A stretch of 64,000 nt of DNA. It comes from Gaiellasilicea sp963731615 (GTDB taxonomy: Bacteria; Actinomycetota; Thermoleophilia; Gaiellales; Gaiellaceae). The DNA is taken from NCBI GenBank assembly GCA_963731615.1, contig CAVSWD010000002.1, forward strand, positions 1 to 64,000, read 5' to 3'. A program made the translations under genes and the position numbers. Positions within the stretch are counted from its first letter, which is position 1, and every line of letters begins with the position of its first letter. Of this stretch, positions 25,621 to 34,855 are shown in pieces. The notes beneath the pieces were generated by a model. It saw nothing but the letters and a program-made list of their open reading frames with translations, did no database searches and was not told the origin of the DNA.

Positions 25621-27033
25621 GCGCTCGGCCGTCTCCGCGGCGGGAACCGAGGTCGGCGCTGCACCCAGCACGACTCGCAGGACGGTGCTGCCCGGCTGCG
25701 ATTCGAGCACGACGTCGCCGCTCATCATCGTCACCAGCTCGCGCGCGATCGCCAGGCCGAGCCCGCTGCCCGAGGCAATCCCGCCATCGGCGCGGTAGAA
25801 GCGGTCGAAGACGTGCGGCGTGTGCTCGGCAGGCACGCCCGGCCCGTCGTCGGCGACCTCGAGGTAGGCGTGCTCGCGGTCGGCGTAGGCCCGAAGCCTG
25901 ATGCGCGTTCCCTCGGGCGTGTGCACGAACGCGTTGTCGGCGAGGGCGCGTACGACCTGGAGGACGCGCAGTTCGTCCGCGCGCGCGACCGGCCGGCCCT
26001 CGACGACGACGTCGACCGGATGCCGCGAGCGCTCGGCGACGGCGCGAAACTCCTCCGCCACCGTCTGAGCGATCTCACCGAGGTCGACCGGCTCGTGCGC
26101 GACGTGAATCTGCCCGGCGTCGAGGCGCGAGAGGTCGAGCAGGTCGGTGGCGAGCTTGGCCAGCCGGTCGACCTGCTCGCGCATCGTCTCCAAGAACTCG
26201 CGCTTCGTCTGCTCGTCCAGCTCCTCGTCGGCCATCAGCTCCAGAAAGCCGCCGAGCGAGAAGAGCGGCGTCCGCAGCTCGTGCGATGCGTTCGCGATGA
26301 ACTCGCTGCGCGCGCGATCCAGCTTCTCGAGCCGGATGCGCATGCGCTCGAAGGCGTCGGCGAGTTGGGTCAGCTCGTCGTTGCCGTGATCGACCACCGG
26401 CTCGTCGAACCGGCCGCCGGCGATCCGCTCGGCGGCGCGCTCGAGCCGCCCGATCCGGCGCGCGTGGATCGTCGCGAGCGCGTAACCGACGACGACCGCG
26501 GCCAGGAGCCCGATCAGCGCGGCCACGAGCATCCGCCGCTGCAGCAGGTCGACGGTCGAGAGCGGATCCGTGAGGGGCGCGCTCAGCAGCACCACGGAGC
26601 CATCCGCCGGAACCGACGCCGCCACCTCTGCGTAGCGCGTCCCCCCGCGTTCCACCGTGCCCCGCTGCAACCGGCCCGTTCTGGCCGTGAGCAGGGCGAT
26701 GGGATCGCGTTCGACGTCGCGGGACGACGTGCTCGGATTCGGGAAGTCGCCGGCGATCAGCAGAATCTCCTCGGCCGGCGTGTAGACGACTGCGCGGGCG
26801 TTGTAGACCGTCGAGGCGGCCTCGGCGAACTCCTGGGGCGTCGTCGCGTTGTCGCCGTAGCCGTTGATCGCGATCCGCACCCCGTCCTCGAGCTGGTCGA
26901 GCTTCGCGTCGACGAGATCGGCCTTCAGCGGCGGGACGACGATCAGGTAGACGACGGCGAGCGCGCCCGCGACCACGAGCAGCAACGCGAGCGCCAGCCG
27001 CACCCGGATGCCCTTCAGGACCGGGCGGCGCAT
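25609..27033 (-). CDS. Two-component sensor histidine kinase (HAMP, HisKA, HATPase)
   Basis: 474-residue membrane kinase. Helix 1 (about 9-31), an extracytoplasmic domain (about 35-165), helix 2 (about 170-195, LVAALIGLLAAVVVGYALAT) and HAMP (RRIGRLERAAERIAGGRFDE) precede the phosphoacceptor His in FIANASHELRTPL, the N box (LADNAFVHTPEG), G1 box (VADDGPGVP), F box (FDRFYRADGG) and G2 box (GSGLGLAIAREL). ATG 27033 starts 2 bp after the response-regulator stop. The last codons contain the parS-like palindrome. Resembles MtrB/PhoR-type kinases. Confidence 0.93.
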   Translation of the reverse strand: MRRPVLKGIRVRLALALLLVVAGALAVVYLIVVPPLKADLVDAKLDQLEDGVRIAINGYGDNATTPQEFAEAASTVYNARAVVYTPAEEILLIAGDFPNPSTSSRDVERDPIALLTARTGRLQRGTVERGGTRYAEVAASVPADGSVVLLSAPLTDPLSTVDLLQRRMLVAALIGLLAAVVVGYALATIHARRIGRLERAAERIAGGRFDEPVVDHGNDELTQLADAFERMRIRLEKLDRARSEFIANASHELRTPLFSLGGFLELMADEELDEQTKREFLETMREQVDRLAKLATDLLDLSRLDAGQIHVAHEPVDLGEIAQTVAEEFRAVAERSRHPVDVVVEGRPVARADELRVLQVVRALADNAFVHTPEGTRIRLRAYADREHAYLEVADDGPGVPAEHTPHVFDRFYRADGGIASGSGLGLAIARELVTMMSGDVVLESQPGSTVLRVVLGAAPTSVPAAETAERVFT

Positions 27034-27035
27034 CG

Positions 27036-27737
27036 TCAGCGCTCGCGAAAGCGGTAGCCGACGCCCCGCACGGTCAGGATCAGCTGGGGCTCGTGCGGGT
27101 TCAGCTCGATCTTCTCCCGCAGGTGCCGCACGTGCACGTCGATCGTGCGCGGTTCGCGGTAATCGGCGCCGCCCCGCAGCCGCTCGAGGAGCTGGCGGCG
27201 CGAGAAGACCCGGCCCGGCGCTGCGGCGAGCACCCGCAGGAGCTCGAACTCGACGAACGTCAGCTGCACCTCCTGCCCGCGCACCTCGACCGTGCGCCTG
27301 GGCACGTCGATCCGCAGCTCGTCGACCTCGATCACCTCGTCCTGTTCGCGATCGCCGGCCCGAGGTGCGGCCGCGCGACGAAGCAGGGCGCGCACCCGGC
27401 TGCGAAACTCGCGGATCGAGAACGGCTTCGTGATGTAGTCGTCCGCTCCGAGCTCGAGCCCGAGCACCTTGTCGAGCTCGTCGTCGCGGGCCGTGAGCAT
27501 GATGATCGGGACGGAGCTCTCCGCCCTCAGGCGCTTGCAGACCTCGAGCCCGTCGAGCTTCGGCAGCATCAGGTCGAGCACGACGAGGTCGACGTCCTCC
27601 TCGGCAAACCGTTGCAGAGCCTCCTCGCCGTCGCGGGCATGCACGACGCGGAACCCCTCCCGCTCGAGCGGATAGGTGAGCAGCTTCTGAACCGAGTCCT
27701 CGTCGTCGACGAGGAGAATCGTCGAGGGATCCGCCAT
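27036..27737 (-). CDS. OmpR/PhoB-family response regulator
   Basis: 233 residues. Receiver domain 1-120 with DDE, the phosphoacceptor Asp in LVVLDLMLPKLDG, Thr in IMLTARDDE and Lys in DYITKPF. The winged-helix DNA-binding domain (about 140-230) reads LTFVEFELLRVLAAAPGRVFSR, TIDVHVRHLREKIE and RGVGYRFRE. First gene of the three-gene regulator/kinase/htrA unit, divergent from the M28 peptidase gene across 66 bp. Confidence 0.95.
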   Translation of the reverse strand: MADPSTILLVDDEDSVQKLLTYPLEREGFRVVHARDGEEALQRFAEEDVDLVVLDLMLPKLDGLEVCKRLRAESSVPIIMLTARDDELDKVLGLELGADDYITKPFSIREFRSRVRALLRRAAAPRAGDREQDEVIEVDELRIDVPRRTVEVRGQEVQLTFVEFELLRVLAAAPGRVFSRRQLLERLRGGADYREPRTIDVHVRHLREKIELNPHEPQLILTVRGVGYRFRER

Positions 27738-27803
27738 GAGACAATGCTAGACGCGGCTCCGGCCCCTGGACGCGACCGGCCCCTTGCCTACACTGAGCGT
27801 GCA

Positions 27804-29648
27804 ATGGCGCCGCCCAGACGAGTGCGGCCTTTCGGCGCGCGACCACGCCGCGGTTCCGTCGAGCGGCCGATCAATGCCCAGATGGTGCGTGGAACGTGGC
27901 TTCTCGTCGCGCTGCCGCTGCTGCTCGCCGCGTTCACGGTTGCGCGGCCGCAGCCGCTGCCCGCCCCGACGCTGCCGCCCGCGTTCGATGCGGCGACGGC
28001 CGAGCAGCAGGCGCGGGAACTCGCACGCAGATACCCGGACCGCTCGCCGGGGTCGGCAGGTGGACTCGGCGCGGCCGCCTGGGTCACCGATCAGCTCGAG
28101 GCCTACGACCACCGGCCCCAAGTCGACTCGTTCTCGGCTCGGATCCCCGGCCGCGGAACCGTTCAGCTGCAAAACGTCTTCGTCGTCGTACGCGGCTCGT
28201 CCGACCGGACGATCGTGATCACGGCCCATCGCGACAACGCCGGCCAGGGCCTCGGGGCGAACGACAACGCCTCCGGAACCGCTGCGCTGATCGAGCTCGC
28301 GCGCGCGTACGCCCCTTCGGCCGGAACCGGGGTCGATCCGCCGAGCCCCTCGCACACACTCGTCTTCGTCTCTACCGACGGCGGTGCGTTCGGAGCGCTC
28401 GGCGCGGCCCGGTTCGCGCAAACCTCCGCCTACCGGAACAAGGCGCTCGCCGTGATCAACCTCGACGCGATCGGAGGCGCCGGCGAGCCGCGCCTGCTGA
28501 TCGCCGGCGACACCGCCCGGTCGCCGGCCGCATCGCTCGTGCGAACGGCCGCCACGCGCGTACTGGAGCAGTCCGGTCAAGAACCTGCACGCGCATCCGC
28601 GCTCCGACAGCTGCTCGACCTCGGCTTTCCGTTCACGCTCGGCGAGCAGGGGCCGTTCGTCGCCCGCGGGATCCCCGCCGTGACGCTGACGACCGTTCCC
28701 GATGCGCCGGCGACGGGCTTCGTCGACGACGGGCTCGACTCGGAGCGCCTCGGCGAGCTCGGCCGCGCAGCCCAGAACCTCGTCGGCTCGCTCGATGCCG
28801 GGCTCGAACTGGCGGAGGGGACGACGAGCTACGTCTATCTGGGGACGCGGATCGTGCGCGGGTGGGCGATCGAGCTGGTGGTGCTGGCTGCGCTGCTGCC
28901 GTTCGCAATCGGCGCGATCGACCTGTTCGCGCGCTGCCGCCGGCGCCGCATCCCGCTTGGCGCCGCAGCACTGGCCTTGCGGACGCGTCTGCTCTTCTGG
29001 GCGTTCGTCGGCCTGATCGTCTTCGTCGCCGGCAGGCTCGGGGCACTCCCCGACGGCGAGGCCCGGCCACTGCCGCCGGACGCGGGCGTCTACACACCCT
29101 CGGCGGTCGTGCTCGGCATCCTGGCTGCCGCTCTCTTCACCGCTTGGCTCGTCGGCCGCGAGCGGCTGCTTCCCCGCCGCCCGGCGACGGCGGAGGAGAC
29201 GCTCGCGGGCCATACGGTCGCGCTGCTCGCGCTCGGCCTGCTGGCGCTGGTCGTGGTCGCCACGAACCCGTTCTCGCTCGTCTATCTGCTGCCGTCGCTC
29301 TACGCCTGGCTCTGGTTGCCCCAGGCGCTCAATGCCCCACGAATCGCACGCGCCGGCTTGCTGCTGCTCGGCTTCACGGGCCCACTGATCCTGCTGCTGT
29401 CCTTCGCAACGCGGTTCGAGCTCGGCCTGGAGACACCGTGGTACTTGCTCACGCTCGTCACAGTCGGGTACGTCCCCTGGATCGCCGTGGCCCTCGCCGT
29501 CGTCTGGTGCGCCGCGGCGGCGCAGCTGGCCGCCCTCACGGCGGGACGCTACGCGGCGCACTCCGACGTTCGCGCCAGAGGCCCGCGACCGCCGCTCCGG
29601 CTCGTCCGGCGCACCGCGGCCGACAACCGGAAGGCGCTGGAGGGCTGA
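27804..29648 (+). CDS. Multi-pass membrane protein with M28 peptidase-like domain
   Basis: 614 residues. An N-terminal helix (about 30-46) precedes an extracytoplasmic M28 zinc-peptidase fold (about 60-350), followed by about eight hydrophobic helices. This layout resembles ER metallopeptidase 1-like proteins. Zinc-site elements His142 (AHRDN), Asp154 (NDNASG) and Asp221 (INLDAIGG) are present. The usual catalytic Glu-Glu before Gly-Leu is replaced by STDGGAFGALG (about 190-200), so activity is doubtful. ATG 27804; upstream in-frame sequence is antisense to the regulator. The stop overlaps the sortase start (TGATG). Confidence 0.8.
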   Translation: MAPPRRVRPFGARPRRGSVERPINAQMVRGTWLLVALPLLLAAFTVARPQPLPAPTLPPAFDAATAEQQARELARRYPDRSPGSAGGLGAAAWVTDQLEAYDHRPQVDSFSARIPGRGTVQLQNVFVVVRGSSDRTIVITAHRDNAGQGLGANDNASGTAALIELARAYAPSAGTGVDPPSPSHTLVFVSTDGGAFGALGAARFAQTSAYRNKALAVINLDAIGGAGEPRLLIAGDTARSPAASLVRTAATRVLEQSGQEPARASALRQLLDLGFPFTLGEQGPFVARGIPAVTLTTVPDAPATGFVDDGLDSERLGELGRAAQNLVGSLDAGLELAEGTTSYVYLGTRIVRGWAIELVVLAALLPFAIGAIDLFARCRRRRIPLGAAALALRTRLLFWAFVGLIVFVAGRLGALPDGEARPLPPDAGVYTPSAVVLGILAAALFTAWLVGRERLLPRRPATAEETLAGHTVALLALGLLALVVVATNPFSLVYLLPSLYAWLWLPQALNAPRIARAGLLLLGFTGPLILLLSFATRFELGLETPWYLLTLVTVGYVPWIAVALAVVWCAAAAQLAALTAGRYAAHSDVRARGPRPPLRLVRRTAADNRKALEG

Positions 29649-30346
29649 TGAAACGGCTGTTCCGGGTTCTGGGCACGGTGATGATCGTCGCGGGCGTCCT
29701 CATGCTCGGCTGGGCGGTCACGGTGTGGCAGTGGCAGGACCCCTTCACGGCCGTTCTGCACGGTCGCGACCAGCGAAGCCTGGCTCGCACCTTCGAGCGA
29801 AAGCTCCAGCGGCACGACCGGCCGCAAGTGGTCGCCTCGGCCTCGCCGGCGGAAGTCCGCGCGAGCATCTCCCGCGAGGCGGTCAGCTGGCGCAAGGGCG
29901 CAAAGCAGGGCGATGCGGTCGCGCGCCTGCGGATCCCGAGTCTCGGCGTCAGCAAGATCGTGGTCAACGGCACCGACGCGAACTCGCTCAAACGCGGGCC
30001 GGGCCGCTATCTCGGCACCAAGATGCCGGGCGAGAATGAGCTCGTCTACATCGCCGGGCACCGCACCACCTACGGGGCGCCGTTCGCCCACATCACGCGC
30101 CTGAAGAAGGGCGACCGCGTCTTTCTCGAGCTTCCGTACGGCACCTTCGAGTACGCGGTCACGAGGCACCGCATCGTCCAGGCCGACCAGCTGTCGGTGC
30201 TCAAGTCACGGGGGGTGGAGGAACTCGCGCTACAGGCCTGCCACCCTCGGTTCTTTGCGAGCCACCGCTACATCGCCTACGCGAAGCCCGTCGGCGTGAC
30301 ACTCCCGGGGTCGAGCCAGCAGACGCCCCTCGAAGCCCTGGGTTAG
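29648..30346 (+). CDS. Sortase, class E-like
   Basis: Membrane-anchored transpeptidase that attaches proteins to the cell wall or to each other. 232 residues: transmembrane helix at about 8-28, catalytic domain about 90-215. Catalytic residues are His138 (IAGHRTTYGAPF), Cys198 (LQACHPRF) and Arg207 (ASHRYIAYA). The LQACHPRF context fits actinobacterial class E/D sortases rather than class A. Coupled to the M28 gene by a 1-bp overlap. No LPXTG/LAXTG substrate gene was seen in the window. Stop overlaps the convergent moeA stop by 4 bp. Confidence 0.88.
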   Translation: MKRLFRVLGTVMIVAGVLMLGWAVTVWQWQDPFTAVLHGRDQRSLARTFERKLQRHDRPQVVASASPAEVRASISREAVSWRKGAKQGDAVARLRIPSLGVSKIVVNGTDANSLKRGPGRYLGTKMPGENELVYIAGHRTTYGAPFAHITRLKKGDRVFLELPYGTFEYAVTRHRIVQADQLSVLKSRGVEELALQACHPRFFASHRYIAYAKPVGVTLPGSSQQTPLEALG

Positions 30347-31545
30347 GTCAGTCGCAGGTAGCGGACGACTGCGCCGGCGGCGAGCTCTCCCTCTCCCTGC
30401 GGAATCAGCACGAGCGCATCGGCACCGGCTGCACGGGCGATCATGTGCGACTCCTGGCCGCTGACCGGCTCGACCTCGGTTCCACCGTCGGAGCGGATCG
30501 TGCGGGCCCGGACGAGCTCGTCTCGCTTGCCGTTTCGCCGGACGGGAGCCGCGAGCCGCGCGTGCTCGTAGTCGGGGCCCGGTCGCGCTGATCCCTGGAG
30601 CGCCCGCAACGCCGGCCGCACGAACAACTCGACCGCGACGAGCGACGAGACAGGATTGCCCGGCAGTCCGAAGACGAGCGTCCGCCCACGCGTCCCGAAC
30701 GCGACCGGCTTGCCCGGCCGGACGGCAACACCCCAGAAGTCCTCCTCGACCCCGAGCTCGGCCAGGATCCGCCGCACGAGGTCGTGCGGCCCGACCGAGA
30801 CACCGCCCGAGCTGACGAGCACGTCGGCCTCGAGCCCGCGGGCGAGCGCCTGCCGGTGCTCCTCTTCGTCGTCGGCAACCGGGCTGATCCGCTCGACGAG
30901 TGCGCCCTCCGTCGCGAATCCGGCGGCCAACATGGGGCTGTTCGACTCGTAGATCTGACCGGGTCCGAGCACGGCGCCGGGCGGCTGCAGCTCGGTGCCG
31001 GTGCTGAGCACGGCGACGCGCGGACGTCGGGAGCACGTGATCTCGGCAACCCCGGCGGCAGCCAGCGCGCCGATCTGGGCGGCGCCGAGAACGGTGCCCG
31101 CAGCGAGTAGCGGCGCGCCGAGGCGGACGTCGCCGCCCCTGGGGCGGATGTGAGCACCAGCGTGCACCGCCTCCGGGATCTCCACAGCGTTGTCTGTTTC
31201 GACAACGTTCTCAATCGGGACAACGGCATCCGCGCCCTCCGGCACGGCCCCGCCGGTGGAGATCTCCATCGCCTCGCCGGAAGCCAGCGGCCGCTCCGCC
31301 GGCCTCCCGGCGGCGATCCGGAAGACGACCGGCAGCCGCCCAGGCGAGTCGGCCGCGCGAAGCGCGAACCCGTCCATCGCCGAGCTGGCGAACGGCGGCA
31401 GGTCGACGTGCGCGGAGACATCCTCGGCCAGCACCCGGCCGGCCGCGTCAGTAAGCGGCACCTGCTCGGGCTCGAGCTGGGTGACCCGCGCGAGCACCCG
31501 CGCGAGCGCCTCGTCGATCGTCAGCAACGGGAGCATCAGCCGCAT
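30343..31545 (-). CDS. moeA: Molybdopterin molybdenumtransferase
   Basis: Inserts molybdate into adenylated molybdopterin. 400 residues with the four MoeA domains. Motifs: LPPFASSAMDGFALRA (about 49-64), PEGADAVVPIENV, IRPRGGDV, STGTELQPPG, and the MoCF_biosynth core SSGGVSVGPHDLV with FGLPGNPVSSLVAVELF. Single gene on the minus strand among plus-strand envelope genes, convergent with the sortase. Together with moaB and moaC it shows molybdenum-cofactor synthesis. Confidence 0.95.
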   Translation of the reverse strand: MRLMLPLLTIDEALARVLARVTQLEPEQVPLTDAAGRVLAEDVSAHVDLPPFASSAMDGFALRAADSPGRLPVVFRIAAGRPAERPLASGEAMEISTGGAVPEGADAVVPIENVVETDNAVEIPEAVHAGAHIRPRGGDVRLGAPLLAAGTVLGAAQIGALAAAGVAEITCSRRPRVAVLSTGTELQPPGAVLGPGQIYESNSPMLAAGFATEGALVERISPVADDEEEHRQALARGLEADVLVSSGGVSVGPHDLVRRILAELGVEEDFWGVAVRPGKPVAFGTRGRTLVFGLPGNPVSSLVAVELFVRPALRALQGSARPGPDYEHARLAAPVRRNGKRDELVRARTIRSDGGTEVEPVSGQESHMIARAAGADALVLIPQGEGELAAGAVVRYLRLT

Positions 31546-31557
31546 ACGCTAACGGCC

Positions 31558-32493
31558 GTGATCTCCGTGATCGTCCCTGTCCACGACGAGGAGCGAAGTG
31601 TCGCGCTGCTCCACGACGAGCTCTCGTCCGCGCTCGACCCTCTCTCGCAGCCCTGGGAGGTCGTCTTCGTGGACGACGGCTCGACGGACGGCACCTTCGC
31701 GGCGCTGACCCGGCTCCACGCTGCCCACGACGAGGTGCGAGTCGTCCGCCTGCGCCGCAACTTCGGCAAGGCGGCCGCACTGCAAGTGGGCTTCGAGGAG
31801 GCAGCCGGGGACGTCGTCGTCACGATCGACGGCGACCTCCAGGACGATCCGGCCGAGATCCCGCGCCTGCTGGCGAAACTCGACGAGGGATTCGACCTCG
31901 TCTCGGGGTGGAAGACCAAGCGGCGCGACCCACTCTCACGGCGGATCCCGTCACGCATCTTCAATGCAGTCACCGGCCGCATCTCCGGGTTGCGGCTGCA
32001 CGACTTCAACTGCGGGCTGAAGGCGTACCGAGCCGACGTCGTGCACGGTCTGCGGATCTACGGCGAGCTGCACCGGTTCATCCCGGTGCTGGCGCACTAC
32101 CGCGGCTTCCGCGTCGCCGAGCTGCCGGTGAACCACAGGCCGCGCACCCACGGACGCTCCCGCTACGGGATGGAGCGCTACGTACGCGGCTTCCTCGATC
32201 TCCTGACGGTCACGTTCATGGGCCGCTACCGGCACCGGCCCCTGCATCTCTTCGGCGGCGTCGGGCTCGTGCTCGGCGCCGTCGGCACGCTGCTGCTCAT
32301 GTATCTGACCGTGGTGAAGCTGACCGGCGAGGCGATCGGACACCGGCCGCTCCTGACGCTCGGCGTCCTGCTCGTCGTCGTCGGCGTGCAGCTCGTCTCG
32401 CTGGGACTCGTCAGCGAGCTCGTCGCCGGCCACCACGAGGAGCGCACCGGCGGACGCAGCACCGAGCTGCACGTGGACGAGATTCTGCGCTGA
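31558..32493 (+). CDS. GT2 glycosyltransferase, DPM1/GtrB-like, membrane anchored
   Basis: 311 residues. GT-A catalytic domain (about 1-225) with ISVIVPVHDEE, FVDDGSTDGT, LRRNFGKAAALQVG and the metal-binding TIDGDLQDDP; then SRYGMERYVRGFLDLLT and two C-terminal transmembrane helices (about 235-290). This is the polyprenyl-phosphate mannose/glucose synthase architecture, which makes lipid-linked sugar for GT-C transferases. Two candidate users, a DUF2079 protein and an MptB-like enzyme, lie downstream. GTG start at 31558, 12 bp from the divergent moeA start. Confidence 0.9.
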   Translation: MISVIVPVHDEERSVALLHDELSSALDPLSQPWEVVFVDDGSTDGTFAALTRLHAAHDEVRVVRLRRNFGKAAALQVGFEEAAGDVVVTIDGDLQDDPAEIPRLLAKLDEGFDLVSGWKTKRRDPLSRRIPSRIFNAVTGRISGLRLHDFNCGLKAYRADVVHGLRIYGELHRFIPVLAHYRGFRVAELPVNHRPRTHGRSRYGMERYVRGFLDLLTVTFMGRYRHRPLHLFGGVGLVLGAVGTLLLMYLTVVKLTGEAIGHRPLLTLGVLLVVVGVQLVSLGLVSELVAGHHEERTGGRSTELHVDEILR

Positions 32494-33566
32494 GCCTCCG
32501 CGTTCTCTACTTCGGCACGTACGAGCGCGACTACCCGCGCAACGCCCAGGTGATCTCGTGCCTGCGGAGTGCCGGCGCAACCGTGATCGAACGACATGTC
32601 GACGTGTGGGAGGGGCAGCGTCACAAGTGGTCGCTCGGCCTTGTAGGCGCGGCGCGGCTCGCGGCGGCAGAGACGCAGCTGCTGCGCCCGGTTCGGGAGC
32701 CTTTCGACGCCGTCATCGTCGGCTACCCGGGCCATGCCGACCTGCCTGCGGCGAAGCGGATCGCGGCCGGCCGACCCGTGCTCTTCAACCCGCTCGTCTC
32801 GCTGCACGAGACACTGGTCGAGGACAGGGGCCGGTTCGCGGCCGGCTCGGCCGCTGCTTGGCTCCTGCGGCGGATCGACCGGCTCGCACTCCGCCGTGCC
32901 GACCTCGTCGTCGCCGACACCGAGCAGAACGCACGGCACCTGGCCGAGCTCGCCGGCCTGACGCGCAAGCAGCTCGCCGTCTGCTTCGTGGGCGCCGAGG
33001 AGCGCCTCTTCCGGGCGGAGTGGTCGAGACCGGAGCGCTTCCAGGCCCTGTTCGTCGGCAAGCTGATCCCGCTCCACGGTGTCGAGACGATCCTCGCAGC
33101 GGCCCGACTGGCTCCGGAGCTCCCCTTCCGCATCGTTGGGAGCGGGCAGCTGGACTCGCTGCTCCGCGACCGGCCGCCGAACGTCGACTGGGTCGACTGG
33201 GTCGAATACGAGCGGCTTCCGCACGAGCTCCACGCGTGCAGCTGCGCACTCGGCGTTTTCGGGACGTCGGTGAAAGCGACACGAGTGATCCCGAACAAGG
33301 CGTTCCAGGCGCTCGCGTGCGGTGCGCCGCTCGTCACCGCGGACACACCGGCGGCGCGTGAGCTACTGCGGGACGGCGAGAGTGCGCTCCTCGTCCCGCC
33401 CGGCAATCCGGCCGCGCTGGCCGCCGCACTGCAGCGCCTGGCTCGCGAACCCGAGCTCGCGGACCGGCTCTCCGCCGGTGGCCTCGCGACATTCCGCGAG
33501 CACGCGAGCGAGCGTGTCCTCGGCGAACGTTGGCTCGGCCTCGTCGCGGACGCCGTCGGCCGGTGA
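32490..33566 (+). CDS. GT4-like glycosyltransferase, probable CTG start
   Basis: 358-residue GT-B glycosyltransferase. N-terminal half: RVLYFGTYERDYPRNAQV, VIVGYPGHADLPAAK. C-terminal donor domain: LFVGKLIPLHGVETILAAAR, GSGQ, and the Glu-containing end of the domain NKAFQALACGAPLVTADTPA with LLVPPGNP. Donor and acceptor are unknown. There is no ATG, GTG or TTG ahead of the conserved N-terminus. CTG at 32490 overlaps the previous stop as CTGA, exactly the 4-bp overlap pattern used elsewhere; the next GTG (32550) would delete the first beta strand. Confidence 0.83.
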   Translation: MSLRVLYFGTYERDYPRNAQVISCLRSAGATVIERHVDVWEGQRHKWSLGLVGAARLAAAETQLLRPVREPFDAVIVGYPGHADLPAAKRIAAGRPVLFNPLVSLHETLVEDRGRFAAGSAAAWLLRRIDRLALRRADLVVADTEQNARHLAELAGLTRKQLAVCFVGAEERLFRAEWSRPERFQALFVGKLIPLHGVETILAAARLAPELPFRIVGSGQLDSLLRDRPPNVDWVDWVEYERLPHELHACSCALGVFGTSVKATRVIPNKAFQALACGAPLVTADTPAARELLRDGESALLVPPGNPAALAAALQRLAREPELADRLSAGGLATFREHASERVLGERWLGLVADAVGR

Positions 33567-34855
33567 GACCCGGCGTCATCGTCTGGGCGGCGACCGCCGT
33601 CTTCGCCGCAGGCTTCGGCGCGCTCGCCGTTCTCCGTCACCGCGCGTTCGGCAGTGGCCGGTTCGACCTCGGCAACATGACCCAAGCCGTCTGGTCGACG
33701 GCAAACGGCGACGTGCTCTCGGTCACCGACGTCCACGGCGAGCAGATCTCGAGACTGGGCGCGCACTTCGACCCGATCCTGGTGCTGCTCGCGCCGCTCT
33801 GGTGGCTCTGGCCCGATCCCGAGCTGCTCCTCGTCGTCCAGGCGTTCGCGGTCGCATCCGGGGCGTTGCCCGTCTACTGGCTCGCGCGGAAGCATCTCGG
33901 CGCCGGTTGGCCCGCGGCCGCACTCGCGCTCGCGTACCTGTTCTCCGCCCCGGTGCAGTGGCTGACCGTGAGCGACTTTCACCCGGTCGCGCTCGCGTGT
34001 CCGCTGCTGCTCTTTGCGTGGTGGCACCTCGACGAGGAACGGCTGTGGGCGTTCGCGCTCTTTGCCGCGGCGGCGATCGCGACCAAGGAACACGTCGGCC
34101 TTGCAGTCGCGGCGATGGGGGTGTGGTATGCGATACGTCACCGCGCCTGGCGAGCCGGCTCCGTCGTCGCGGTCGCCGGCGTCACGGTCGCGGTGGTCGC
34201 GGTACTCGTCGTCGTCCCACACTTCGCGCCGTCAGCGTCATCGGCATTCGAGAGCCGGTACGAGGATCCCTCACTCGGCGGTCGCGACCTCTCGTACCTC
34301 GCGGCGCTGCTGCTCTCCCTCGCGCTGCTCCCGCTGGCTGCCCCGCTCGCGGCGCTCGCCGCGCTGCCCGAGCTGGCGCTGAACACGCTCTCGTCGACGC
34401 TCACGCAGACATCGATCAAGACCCATTACGCCGCCGTCGCCATGCCCGCTCTCCTTGCGGCGTCGACCTTCGGTGCCGCACGGCTCGACCGGCGGCTGGC
34501 GTACGCCGCCGCGGTGGCGTCACTCGGCGGCATGCTCCTGCTCGGACCGATCGGCCGCGTGGATGTCGTGTCGAGCGCGCATGAGGACGCGGCGAGGCGT
34601 GCGCTCGCACTCGTCCCGGATGAGGCGCCGGTGAGCGCGACGAACTCGCTCGGCGCGCACCTCTCGGACCGGCGGCGCATCTTCAGCTTTCCCGTGCTCG
34701 GAGAGGCCGAGTGGGTGGTCGTCGACCAGCGACGCTTGACCTACCTCGACAGCCTGAAGCCCGGGCGCGCGCAGGCTCCGCTCGCAGGGCTCCGCCGGGA
34801 TCCACGCTGGCGGCTCGTCTTCTCCGAGGACGGCGTCCTCGTCTTCCGTCGTTAG
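33563..34855 (+). CDS. DUF2079 multi-pass membrane protein
   Basis: 430 residues, about ten hydrophobic helices. DUF2079 family features: FGSGRFDLGNMTQAVWSTANG near residue 32, then LGAHFDPILVLLAPLWWLWP, QAFAVASGALPVYWLARKHLG and TVSDFHPVALACPL. The acidic residues after helix 1 and the overall plan resemble GT-C polyprenyl-phosphate-sugar transferases, so a glycosyltransferase role is plausible but not shown. GTG start at 33563 overlaps the GT4 stop. Third gene of the surface-glycan run. Confidence 0.85.
   Translation: MRPGVIVWAATAVFAAGFGALAVLRHRAFGSGRFDLGNMTQAVWSTANGDVLSVTDVHGEQISRLGAHFDPILVLLAPLWWLWPDPELLLVVQAFAVASGALPVYWLARKHLGAGWPAAALALAYLFSAPVQWLTVSDFHPVALACPLLLFAWWHLDEERLWAFALFAAAAIATKEHVGLAVAAMGVWYAIRHRAWRAGSVVAVAGVTVAVVAVLVVVPHFAPSASSAFESRYEDPSLGGRDLSYLAALLLSLALLPLAAPLAALAALPELALNTLSSTLTQTSIKTHYAAVAMPALLAASTFGAARLDRRLAYAAAVASLGGMLLLGPIGRVDVVSSAHEDAARRALALVPDEAPVSATNSLGAHLSDRRRIFSFPVLGEAEWVVVDQRRLTYLDSLKPGRAQAPLAGLRRDPRWRLVFSEDGVLVFRR

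Noticed and set aside
27747..29561. 604-codon minus-strand frame opposite the M28 gene
   Set aside because: Arg/Gln/Glu-rich shadow; the plus-strand frame has clear peptidase motifs and membrane helices.
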